This document shows, piece after piece, positions 1 through 5,400 of a stretch of DNA of 15,481 nt. The position numbers and the translations under genes are program-made. How positions within the stretch are numbered: the first letter of the stretch is position 1; each line of letters opens with the position of its first letter. Source of the DNA: an uncultured Woeseia sp. (lineage in GTDB: Bacteria > Pseudomonadota > Gammaproteobacteria > Steroidobacterales > Woeseiaceae); contig CALALV010000010.1 in NCBI GenBank assembly GCA_937925605.1, forward strand, positions 1 through 15,481, in the 5' to 3' direction. The notes under the pieces are model-generated. The model saw only the letters and a list, made by a program, of their open reading frames with translations, made no database searches and had not been told where the DNA came from.

Positions 1-352
1 GCGCCGCCGGGTCAGTGCGCCGGCGCTCGCCGACCGCGGCGTGCGCGTCGTCGTCGGCAGCCGCACGTCCGGACTGCCGCCCGGCCTGGCAACGCAGGCG
101 GAGCTCGCGGCGCTCGCGGCCGCCGGTTTCGATGCGCCCTCCGTGCTGCATGCCGCAACCGGCCGTGCGGCCGACGTTTTGGGCCTCGGCGATGCCGTCG
201 GCCGCGTGCGACCCGGCCTGCGCGCGGACCTGTTGCTGGTCGCCGGCGACCCACTGTCGAATATCGGCGACGTCGCGCGGGTGGTCGCGCTCGTGCACGA
301 CGGGCGCTTCCTGAGCGTCGCCAGCCTGCTTGACGAAATCGCCGTCGAATAA
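1..352 (+). CDS. Amidohydrolase-family protein, C-terminal part (partial at the left edge)
   Basis: The reading frame is open from the window edge, with complete codons from base 2, to a TAA at 350-352. The visible 116 residues read like the end of an imidazolonepropionase-like amidohydrolase: a final helix (GFDAPSVLHAATGRAADVLGL) followed by the segment VGRVRPGLRADLLLVAGDPL, in which the chain returns to the small beta-sandwich that flanks the metal-dependent TIM barrel. The metal ligands lie upstream, outside the window, so substrate and activity cannot be told. A GTG at 41 is in frame but is internal, because the homologous-looking sequence continues upstream of it. A strong hairpin begins four bases after the stop. 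The family assignment rests on the C-terminal pattern only. Confidence 0.75.
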   Translation, partial: RRRVSAPALADRGVRVVVGSRTSGLPPGLATQAELAALAAAGFDAPSVLHAATGRAADVLGLGDAVGRVRPGLRADLLLVAGDPLSNIGDVARVVALVHDGRFLSVASLLDEIAVE

Positions 353-355
353 ATT

Positions 356-384
356 GACAGCGCGCGCCAAAATCGCGCGCTGTC
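356..384 (+). terminator. Strong GC hairpin just after the amidohydrolase stop codon
   Basis: GACAGCGCGCG (356-366) and CGCGCGCTGTC (374-384) form a perfect 11-bp stem with a 7-base A-rich loop, starting four bases after the TAA. No run of T follows, so it is not a canonical intrinsic terminator. It may end transcription with Rho or protect the 3' end of the message. The five-prime edge of the stem overlaps a TTGACA hexamer (354-359) with no matching -10 at 16-18 bases, so I do not call a promoter there. Confidence 0.45.
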
Positions 385-614
385 GCCGTTTGGCGACGGT
401 TCTTGTCATAATGCAGCCGGGCGATACGCCCTTATGTGGACCGGACTGGTTAGTTTTTTTCAGGAAATCAGTGGCTTGCAGGCGCTTCTTGCGCATTGCG
501 CTTAACCACCCGGCGGCCATCGCGTCGGCATACTTTACAGGCCCTGGACGGCGTCTCCCGGCGACGCCGCAGCATGCAGCTCAAGCTGATGAAATCGTTT
601 AAAAAAACCGCTGC
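385..614. other. Gene-free upstream region of the putative sigma-54 promoter
   Basis: I see no credible gene here. The two small open frames that cross it (330-602 and 496-696) lack a ribosome binding site and family resemblance. It holds a 5-bp dyad GGGCG/CGCCC (419-431), a run of seven T (454-460), a cluster of GCGC repeats (482-502), a dyad GGCGTC-N7-GACGCC (550-568) and an A-tract (600-607). A CATAAT hexamer at 407-412 resembles a -10 box but has no good -35. In a sigma-54 promoter this is where an enhancer-binding protein would bind; the 550-568 dyad lies about 70-90 bases before the expected start. That role is inference. Confidence 0.4.
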
Positions 615-630
615 TGGCACAGCTCTTGCT
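615..630 (+). promoter_or_regulatory. Putative sigma-54 (RpoN) promoter, -24/-12 type
   Basis: TGGCAC (615-620), five bases, then TTGCT (626-630) matches the sigma-54 consensus TGGCACG-N4-TTGCW. Only the G after TGGCAC is changed (to A). The invariant GG (616-617) and GC (628-629) are separated by exactly 10 bases, as RpoN requires. Transcription would start near 640. No annotated protein gene follows for about 260 bases; instead there is the AT-rich sRNA candidate ending in an intrinsic terminator. An activator of the NtrC/CbrB type would be needed and is not encoded in the window. Confidence 0.7.
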
Positions 631-639
631 TTTAGAAGC

Positions 640-838
640 CTGCCCAAGCGAAGTGTAGCTGGTCCCGGTCAACGACATCGATACAAACAGGATTGAGACG
701 CCAGAAGAACAATAATAACGACAACAACAATATCCAGATCCAATAACAATAATAAGTCTGTATCTGGTTACCGGATTTCCAGTTACCTCTCTAATAACAA
801 GAAGAGAGATTGACCCCGAGGCCCTCCTCGGGGTTTTT
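640..838 (+). ncRNA. Candidate CrcZ/CrcY-like small RNA (Hfq/Crc decoy), sigma-54 driven
   Basis: A transcript of about 200 bases is bounded by a sigma-54-type promoter (615-630) and a canonical terminator (814-838). The segment has no ATG, and its only GTG is followed at once by TAG, so it is not coding. It is strikingly A-rich against the GC-rich surroundings and holds nine overlapping AAnAAnAA matches in four runs: 705-718, 723-730, 742-755 and 793-803. Such CA/ARN motifs bind the distal face of Hfq and, in Pseudomonas, the Hfq-Crc complex. CCAGAT (734-739) can pair with ATCTGG (762-767) and CTCTCT (787-792) with AGAGAG (803-808), which leaves two of the motif runs in loops. In Pseudomonas, CrcZ and CrcY are sigma-54-dependent RNAs that titrate Hfq/Crc to relieve carbon catabolite repression. 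The same combination here suggests an analogous decoy RNA; sequence homology is not claimed. GGA motifs are rare, so a CsrA/RsmA decoy is less likely. Confidence 0.65.
814..838 (+). terminator. Intrinsic terminator of the sRNA candidate
   Basis: CCCCGAGG (814-821), loop CCCT, CCTCGGGG (826-833) form a perfect 8-bp GC-rich stem followed directly by five T (834-838). It is the only textbook Rho-independent terminator in the window. It ends the A-rich transcript 65 bases before the amidase start codon, so it also insulates the amidase from the sigma-54 promoter. Confidence 0.9.
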
Positions 839-903
839 ATTTGCGCGCCTTGCGCGTGGTCCGCACCGCCAGTAGCCTCGGGCCGACCCGCCCGGAGAGC
901 TCA

Positions 904-2454
904 ATGATTCGCCTGCGCATCACCTGCCTGTTGCTCGCGCTCGCCCCGGCAATGCCGGCGGCCGGCACGCCCCACCCGGAAGTCACGGTCGCTGAACTCG
1001 CAGCCGCTATGCAGCGCGGCGAGACCAGCGCGCGCGCCGTCGCCGAGTACTACCTGGAGCGCATCGAGGCCATCGACCGCGCCGGGCCGACCCTGCGCTC
1101 GATCATCGAGATCAACCCGGACGCCCTCGAGATTGCGGACGAACTCGACCGCGAACGGCGCGCCGGGCGCGTCCGCGGCCCGCTGCACGGCGTCCCGGTC
1201 GTGCTGAAGGCGAACATCGACACCGGCGACCGCATGGCGACCAGCGCCGGTTCGCTCGCGCTCGCCGGGCACCGCGCGCCTGACGACGCGTTCCTGGTCG
1301 CGCGCCTGCGCGAGGCCGGCGCCGTGCTGCTCGCCAAGGCCAACCTGAGCGAATGGGCGAACTTCCGTTCCAGCCATTCGTCGAGCGGCTGGAGCAGTGC
1401 CGGCGGACAGACCGGCAACGCCTACGATCCGCGTCGCAATCCCTGCGGCTCCTCGTCGGGATCCGCCGTGGCGGTGTCGGCCAACCTGACGATGCTGGCC
1501 ATCGGCACCGAGACCGACGGCTCGATCATCTGCCCGTCGGCGACGAACGGCATCGTCGGGATCAAGCCGACCCTCGGGCTCGTCAGCCGCGACGGCATTA
1601 TTCCGATCGCGCACAGCCAGGACACGGCCGGGCCGATGGCGCGCAGCGTGCGCGACGCGGCGCTGTTGCTCGACGCGCTGGTCGCCGCGGATGCGACCGA
1701 CCCCGCCACGGCCGGGCGCCCCGCGCCGCCGCGCTACGCGGAGGGCCTCGAAGCGAGCCGGCTGGACGGGCGCCGTATCGGCGTGCTGCGCAGCTACGGC
1801 GGCGCGGGCAGCGATCCGAGGGTCGAACGCATCTTCGAGCAGGCCATCGCGACGCTCGTGGCCGGCGGTGCCGAGATCGTCGACCCGATCGAGATCGACA
1901 CCCAGGGCATGGACGCGGCCGAGTACGAGGTCCTGCTCTATGAGTTCAAGGCCGACCTGAACCGCTACCTCGAAGAATCCTCGGCGCCGGTCGCATCGCT
2001 GGCCGAAGTCATCGCGTACAACGAGCGGCACGCCGAGCGGGTCATGCCGTTTTTCGGCCAGGACATCCTCGAGGCGGCCGACGACAAGGGCTCGCTCGAC
2101 GAACAGCCCTATCGGGACGCGCTGGTCGAGTCCAAGCGCATCGCACGCACCGGCATCGACGGGGTCTTCGAGCAGCACGGTCTCGACGCGTTGATCGCCC
2201 CGTCGAACGGGCCGGCGTGGCTGACCGACCACGTGCTTGCCGACCGCTTCACGGTCGGCAGCTCCTCGTTCGCCGCGGTGTCGGGCTACGCCAACGTCAC
2301 CGTGCCCGCCGGCAGTATCCACGGATTGCCTATCGGCCTGTCGTTCATCGGCACGGCGTTCAGCGAGCGCCGGCTGCTGGAAATCGCCTGGGCCTTCGAG
2401 CAGGCCACGCGCGCCCGCCGGGTCCCGGATCCCGGCGCCGCGGTCCGTCCGTAG
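904..2454 (+). CDS. Secreted amidase-signature (AS) family hydrolase
   Basis: The 516-residue protein belongs to the amidase-signature family, serine hydrolases that cleave C-N amide bonds. The Ser-cisSer-Lys triad is visible: Lys102 in GVPVVLKANIDT, the cis-serine Ser183 in CGSSSGSA, and the nucleophile Ser207 in GTETDGSI. The two serines are 24 residues apart, as in the family. The next segment (GIVGIKPTLGLVSRDGI) is also typical. Residues 1-20 are a hydrophobic signal peptide ending near PAMPAAG, so the enzyme is probably periplasmic, unlike GatA. I chose ATG 904 because GGAGAG (894-899) sits just upstream and the signal peptide starts there; the frame is open to a TTG at 841, next to the terminator tail. 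No GatB/GatC partner is near, so this is not tRNA amidotransferase. The natural substrate is unknown. The gene stands alone, with no obvious promoter seen. Confidence 0.9.
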   Translation: MIRLRITCLLLALAPAMPAAGTPHPEVTVAELAAAMQRGETSARAVAEYYLERIEAIDRAGPTLRSIIEINPDALEIADELDRERRAGRVRGPLHGVPVVLKANIDTGDRMATSAGSLALAGHRAPDDAFLVARLREAGAVLLAKANLSEWANFRSSHSSSGWSSAGGQTGNAYDPRRNPCGSSSGSAVAVSANLTMLAIGTETDGSIICPSATNGIVGIKPTLGLVSRDGIIPIAHSQDTAGPMARSVRDAALLLDALVAADATDPATAGRPAPPRYAEGLEASRLDGRRIGVLRSYGGAGSDPRVERIFEQAIATLVAGGAEIVDPIEIDTQGMDAAEYEVLLYEFKADLNRYLEESSAPVASLAEVIAYNERHAERVMPFFGQDILEAADDKGSLDEQPYRDALVESKRIARTGIDGVFEQHGLDALIAPSNGPAWLTDHVLADRFTVGSSSFAAVSGYANVTVPAGSIHGLPIGLSFIGTAFSERRLLEIAWAFEQATRARRVPDPGAAVRP

Positions 2455-2469
2455 CCGGGGGAGCCCCGG
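2455..2469 (+). other. Short perfect hairpin abutting the amidase stop codon
   Basis: CCGGGG (2455-2460), loop GAG, CCCCGG (2464-2469) starts on the base after the TAG. The stem is strong but is followed by AAAAC rather than T, so a Rho-independent terminator on this strand is unlikely. The four A would serve as a T-tract only for a minus-strand transcript read through the other way, where no gene ends. A message-stabilising 3' hairpin is possible. Confidence 0.35.
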
Positions 2470-2515
2470 AAAACTGCGAACTGTTCGCTGGCGCGCAGCG
2501 CCGGCGGCGGGCTAA

Positions 2516-3316
2516 ATGGCGGCATCCCTGGGACCGGACCGCGCCGTGTTCAAGCTGATTCGCATCCTGATCCTGTTAGCCGTGCTGGTCGCCGTGGCCG
2601 GCACGACCTGGCTGACCAAGGCACGCAGCACCGACTGGGACGACAGCCTCTGGGTGCGCATCTACCCGGTCAACGGCGACGGCAGCAGAGCGGCCAGCCG
2701 CTACATCGAGCGACTCGAGCTGCGCCAGTTCCGCGGCATCGAGACGTTTCTCGCGCGGGAGGTGGCACGCTTCGGCCATGCGCTCGAGCGCCCGGTGCGC
2801 ATCGAGCTCGGCGCGCCGGTCGCCGAGCAACCGCCGGCGCTGCCCGACCAGCGCAGCCTGCCGGCGATCATGTGGTGGAGCCTCAAGCTGCGCCTCTGGG
2901 CCGGCGGCATCGACGACGAACAGGGCGGGCCGCCGCCCGACGTGCGCATCTTCGTGCGCTACCACGACCCGGACACGGACCTGCCGCTCGAGAATTCCGT
3001 CGGCCTGCAGAAGGGCATGGTAGGCATCGTCAACGGCTACGCCGGGCGACGCCAGGACGGTTCCAACAACGTCGTCATCGCCCACGAATTCCTGCACACG
3101 CTCGGCGCGACGGACAAGTATGACGCCGCGAACGGGCTGCCGCTGTTCCCGCAGGGCTACGGCGAACCGGAACGCAGCCCGCGGCACCCGCAGCGCTTCG
3201 CCGAGATCATGGGCGGCCGCATCGCGTTGGCCGACGACGATGCCGCGATTCCGTCGAGCCTTAAGTACGTGCTGATCGGCGAGCAGACGGCCCGCGAAAT
3301 TCGCCTCCTGCGCTAG
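2516..3316 (+). CDS. Membrane-anchored putative zinc metalloprotease, metzincin-like HExxHxxGxxD
   Basis: I do not recognise a named family. The protein has one N-terminal hydrophobic segment (about residues 14-30: LIRILILLAVLVAVAG), then a soluble, presumably periplasmic domain. Residues 190-200 read HEFLHTLGATD: a HExxH zinc site followed by G and, three residues later, Asp where most metzincins have a third His. Aspartate in that place is known from the snapalysin type. Thirty-two residues after the last zinc-site residue comes AEIMGG with Met232, which resembles the metzincin Met-turn. The protein could be a protease or peptidase; the substrate is unknown. ATG 2516 has only a weak ribosome binding site; GTG 2546 is an equally possible start and would shorten the tail before the membrane segment. 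It lies between the amidase and the ABC ATPase on the same strand (51 bases to the latter). Confidence 0.6.
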   Translation: MAASLGPDRAVFKLIRILILLAVLVAVAGTTWLTKARSTDWDDSLWVRIYPVNGDGSRAASRYIERLELRQFRGIETFLAREVARFGHALERPVRIELGAPVAEQPPALPDQRSLPAIMWWSLKLRLWAGGIDDEQGGPPPDVRIFVRYHDPDTDLPLENSVGLQKGMVGIVNGYAGRRQDGSNNVVIAHEFLHTLGATDKYDAANGLPLFPQGYGEPERSPRHPQRFAEIMGGRIALADDDAAIPSSLKYVLIGEQTAREIRLLR

Positions 3317-3333
3317 CGAGACTCCCGCAGACT

Positions 3334-3349
3334 GGCGCCGCGCGGCGCC
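3334..3349. other. 16-base perfect palindrome before the ABC ATPase gene
   Basis: GGCGCCGCGCGGCGCC is its own reverse complement and lies in the 51-base gap between the metalloprotease stop and the ABC ATPase start. As RNA it would be a 6-bp stem with a GCGC loop; no T run follows. It could be a weak terminator, an operator or a by-product of GC-rich sequence. Confidence 0.3.
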
Positions 3350-3367
3350 CGGCGCTAGCCTGCGCGC

Positions 3368-4150
3368 ATGCCCGACTCCGCTGCAGCGCTGCTCGCTACC
3401 CGCGACCTGTCGGTCGCGGTCCCCGGCCGCGAACTGGTCACGCGGCTGTCGCTCGATCTGCCGGCCGGCCGCTTCGTCGCGGTACTGGGCGCGAACGGCG
3501 CCGGCAAGTCGCTCACGCTGCACACGCTGGCCGGTTTGCGCGCGCCGACGACCGGCAGCGTGACGCTGGACGACCGCCCCCTCGAGCGCATACCGCGGCG
3601 CGAGACGGCGCGCCGGCTTGCGCTGCTGCCGCAGGACAGCGACGACGCGTTCCCGGCCACGGTCATGCAGACGGCGCTGTGCGGCCGTCACCCGCACGTG
3701 GCACCGCTGTCGTGGGAGAGCCGCCGTGACCGCGAGATCGCCCGCGCGAACCTCGAGCGCGTCGACCTGGGCGCGCACGGACAGCGCGACGTCGCGACGC
3801 TGTCGGGCGGGGAACGACGGCGGCTCGCGATCGCCCAGGTACTCACCCAGGACCCGGCGGTCTACCTGCTCGACGAACCGACCAACCACCTCGACCCGCC
3901 GCACCAGCTGCGCGTGCTAGGCCTGTTCCGCGAGCTGGTCGGGCGCGGCGCGCTGGTCGTCGCGAGCCTGCACGACGTCAACCTCGCCGCGCGCTACGCG
4001 AGCGACTGCCTGCTGCTGTTCGGCGACGGCCGCTGGCGCTACGGCCCTGCCGCCGACGTGCTCGACGGCGACACGTTGTCGGCCCTGTACGGCACGCCGA
4101 TGGAGGCGCTGCGCTGGCGCGACCGGACGCTCTACGTCGCCGCGGGCTAG
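3368..4150 (+). CDS. ABC transporter ATP-binding protein, FecE/BtuD type (iron-siderophore or cobalamin import)
   Basis: The 260-residue cytoplasmic ATPase has all the expected motifs: Walker A GANGAGKS (41-48), Q-loop LLPQD (87-91), ABC signature LSGGE (145-149), Walker B VYLLDEP (165-171) and H-loop His202 (SLHD). Single-domain length and overall pattern fit the subfamily that powers type II importers for siderophores, haem and vitamin B12. Neighbouring btuB, pduO-type and btuF genes make it a candidate BtuD, but no BtuC-like permease is in the window, so the substrate is inferred. ATG 3368 has no clear Shine-Dalgarno; it is the first plausible start before the nucleotide-binding fold. The stop TAG (4148-4150) lies inside a dyad shared with the convergent phosphatase gene. 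Confidence 0.9.
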   Translation: MPDSAAALLATRDLSVAVPGRELVTRLSLDLPAGRFVAVLGANGAGKSLTLHTLAGLRAPTTGSVTLDDRPLERIPRRETARRLALLPQDSDDAFPATVMQTALCGRHPHVAPLSWESRRDREIARANLERVDLGAHGQRDVATLSGGERRRLAIAQVLTQDPAVYLLDEPTNHLDPPHQLRVLGLFRELVGRGALVVASLHDVNLAARYASDCLLLFGDGRWRYGPAADVLDGDTLSALYGTPMEALRWRDRTLYVAAG

Positions 4151-4162
4151 GATCGTAGCCCG
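4143..4162. terminator. Dyad between convergent ABC ATPase and phosphatase genes
   Basis: CGGGCTA (4143-4149) and TAGCCCG (4156-4162) form a perfect 7-bp stem with a 6-base loop, filling the 12-base gap between two convergent stop codons. It lacks a T run on either side. It may act as a bidirectional hairpin that limits read-through. Confidence 0.4.
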
Positions 4163-4951
4163 TCAGCGGCCGGCGAGCATGGCGAGCAGCGTTCTGTGCA
4201 GCGGCGGGTTCGCCGCGAGTACCGAGCGGGTCTCGAGCCCCGGCGCGCGACCGTCGAGATCGGTGAAAACGCCGCCGGCTTCGCTGACTATGACGGACAG
4301 CGCGGCGATATCGAGGATGTTGACGTCGGATTCGACGACGGCATCGATCTTGCCCGCCGCCAGCAGGTGGTAGTGATAGAAGTCGCCGTAGCCGCGGATG
4401 CGATCCGCCGCGGCGACGACGCGGCCCCAGGCGTCCCAGCGATCGCTCCCGGCGAGTGACTTCAGGTTGCCCGCCGACACGGCGGCGCGGGTCGGATCCT
4501 CGATCGCGCTGACGGCCAGGCGCTCGCCGTTCAGGAAGGCGCCGCGACCGCGCTCGGCCCAGGCCAGTTCATCGAACATCGTACCGCTGGACACGCCCAG
4601 CACGAGCTCGTCGCCGCGCATCAGCGCGATCTGCGTGGAGAAAAACGGGTACTCGCGCACGAAACCCTTCGTGCCGTCGATCGGGTCGACCAGCCACAGG
4701 CAGTCCACGTCGCCACGGCGGCGACCGGTCTCCTCGCCGTAGAATCCGTGTTCCGGGAATGCCTCGAGAATGATGCCGCGGATAAGTTCCTCGCATTCGA
4801 CGTCCGCGCGCGTGACCGGCGTCCGGTCTTCCTTGGTCTGCACCTCGAGATTGCCGCGGTAGTAACGCCGCGACAGATCGGCGGCCGCGCGCGCAGCCGC
4901 GAGCGCGACCTCGAGTTCGCGCGAACGCTCGCCGCGTGTTCGCTCCTGCAC
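4163..4951 (-). CDS. Inositol-monophosphatase-family phosphatase, histidinol-phosphatase (HisN)-like
   Basis: The 262-residue protein has the metal-binding motifs of the Mg-dependent, lithium-sensitive phosphatase family: GEET (72-75), DPIDGT (89-94) followed by KGF, and Asp214 in NILDIAA preceding SEAGG. DPIDGTKGF with the downstream FFSTQIALM pattern fits the HisN branch (histidinol-phosphate to histidinol, in histidine synthesis) better than CysQ or SuhB, but no his gene is nearby, so a broader sugar- or nucleotide-phosphate role is possible. GTG 4951 is the start: a very strong GGGGAGG lies six bases upstream. The frame is open to a TTG at 5005, but that codon falls inside the likely -35 box. 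The gene is convergent with the ABC ATPase and divergent from the btuB operon. Confidence 0.85.
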   Translation of the reverse strand: MQERTRGERSRELEVALAAARAAADLSRRYYRGNLEVQTKEDRTPVTRADVECEELIRGIILEAFPEHGFYGEETGRRRGDVDCLWLVDPIDGTKGFVREYPFFSTQIALMRGDELVLGVSSGTMFDELAWAERGRGAFLNGERLAVSAIEDPTRAAVSAGNLKSLAGSDRWDAWGRVVAAADRIRGYGDFYHYHLLAAGKIDAVVESDVNILDIAALSVIVSEAGGVFTDLDGRAPGLETRSVLAANPPLHRTLLAMLAGR

Positions 4952-4957
4952 GACTGG

Positions 4958-4964
4958 CCTCCCC
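4958..4964 (-). promoter_or_regulatory. Ribosome binding site that fixes the phosphatase start at GTG 4951
   Basis: Read on the minus strand, GGGGAGG is followed by six bases and GTG. It is the best Shine-Dalgarno in this region and decides for the shorter protein, since the longer TTG start has none. Confidence 0.75.
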
Positions 4965-4976
4965 TGAAAAGCCGCC

Positions 4977-5005
4977 ACTATGGCGGGCACCGCGCCGCGA
5001 CTCAA
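4977..5005 (-). promoter_or_regulatory. Possible sigma-70 promoter of the phosphatase gene
   Basis: On the minus strand TTGAGT (5000-5005), a 17-base spacer, then CATAGT (4977-4982) matches four of six bases in each box. Transcription would start near 4970, leaving a short leader with the ribosome binding site. The -35 overlaps the dyad at 4997-5013. It is a moderate match only. Confidence 0.4.
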
Positions 5006-5013
5006 GGAGTCGC
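4997..5013. promoter_or_regulatory. Operator-like dyad between the divergent phosphatase and btuB promoters
   Basis: GCGACTC (4997-5003), AAG, GAGTCGC (5007-5013) is a perfect 7-bp inverted repeat. It overlaps the likely -35 of the phosphatase promoter and ends on the base before the TTGACA of the btuB promoter. This position suits a transcription factor that affects both genes. The regulator is unknown. Confidence 0.4.
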
Positions 5014-5042
5014 TTGACAGCCCCGGCCACGCTACCTAATGT
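5014..5042 (+). promoter_or_regulatory. Probable sigma-70 promoter of the btuB operon
   Basis: A perfect TTGACA (5014-5019) is followed after 17 bases by TAATGT (5037-5042). The -10 box is only a partial match; CCTAAT (5035-5040) is an alternative with a short spacer. The start would be near 5049, just before the first stem of the cobalamin riboswitch, which supports the call. Confidence 0.55.
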
Positions 5043-5057
5043 TCGCCGCTCACCAGG

Positions 5058-5275
5058 TGAACCCGGAATGGCATTGTTCCGGGTGAACGGGAAGCCGGTG
5101 CGAACCATCACGGTTCAGGTCCGGCGCTGCCCCCGCAACGGTGATCGAGTCAATCCCGAGCCCCCGCCGCCTGCGCGGTCGGAGCCACTGCGAACGGCGC
5201 GCCACGCGCCCGTCGCGGGAAGGCGCCCGGGACCGGCACAGTCCGCTCGTCAGCCCGGAGACCGGCCCGGTGAAT
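5058..5275 (+). promoter_or_regulatory. Cobalamin (adenosylcobalamin) riboswitch upstream of btuB
   Basis: The leader shows the conserved core of the B12 riboswitch in order: a 5' stem ACCCGGAA/TTCCGGGT (5061-5084); GGTGAACGGGAAGCCGGTG (5082-5100); CCCCCGCAACGGTGA in the middle (about 5131-5145); CAGTCC; and the 3' B12 box GCCCGGAGACCGGCC (5253-5267). The element controls btuB and the adenosyltransferase gene behind it: cobalamin binding is expected to shut expression down. End points are approximate. Between the element and btuB no T-ended terminator is seen, so control of translation is more likely than attenuation. Confidence 0.92.
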
Positions 5276-5328
5276 CACGCGAACGGCGCGGCGGGCGACT
5301 GTTCGGGCGTGCCCCCGGGCCTCGTCCA

Positions 5329-5396
5329 CTCCCTCCCCCCAACGCCTCGCTCGCGATTCGTCTGGCACAGCCGCATGCGGGTGGCATGCAGGGGAG
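5329..5396 (+). promoter_or_regulatory. Possible translational expression platform of the riboswitch
   Basis: A pyrimidine run (5329-5340, containing CTCCCC at 5333-5338) is complementary to the btuB Shine-Dalgarno GGGGAG (5391-5396). A separate hairpin GCATGC-N5-GCATGC (5373-5389) ends one base before the Shine-Dalgarno. Alternative pairing here could hide or expose the ribosome binding site. This is inferred from complementarity only. Confidence 0.35.
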
Positions 5397-5400
5397 CGAC

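Noticed and set aside
354..412. TTGACA (354-359) with CATAAT (407-412) as a sigma-70 promoter
   Set aside because: They are 47 bases apart, and neither has a partner box at proper spacing.
330..696. Two small plus-strand open frames (90 and 66 residues) between the amidohydrolase and the sRNA candidate
   Set aside because: No ribosome binding site, no family pattern, and they cross a hairpin and the sigma-54 promoter. The longer one overlaps the amidohydrolase end in another frame.
640..838. CsrA/RsmA decoy RNA (RsmZ-like) as the identity of the A-rich transcript
   Set aside because: Such RNAs carry many GGA motifs in loops; here GGA is rare and the AAnAAnAA pattern dominates.
901..2322. 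Long minus-strand open frame (473 residues) opposite the amidase
   Set aside because: Antisense shadow of a GC-rich gene: Arg/Ala/Gly-rich, no motifs, and the plus frame has the full amidase catalytic triad.
2576..3904. Long minus-strand open frame (442 residues) opposite the metalloprotease and ABC ATPase genes
   Set aside because: It spans two well-supported genes on the other strand and has no recognisable domain.
4952..5005. TTG start at 5005 for the phosphatase
   Set aside because: No ribosome binding site, and the codon is inside the likely -35 box; GTG 4951 has GGGGAGG at the right distance.
4936..5400. Upstream extension of the btuB frame to 4936
   Set aside because: The extension would translate the promoter and the riboswitch; it has no signal peptide, while ATG 5401 has a good ribosome site and signal peptide.
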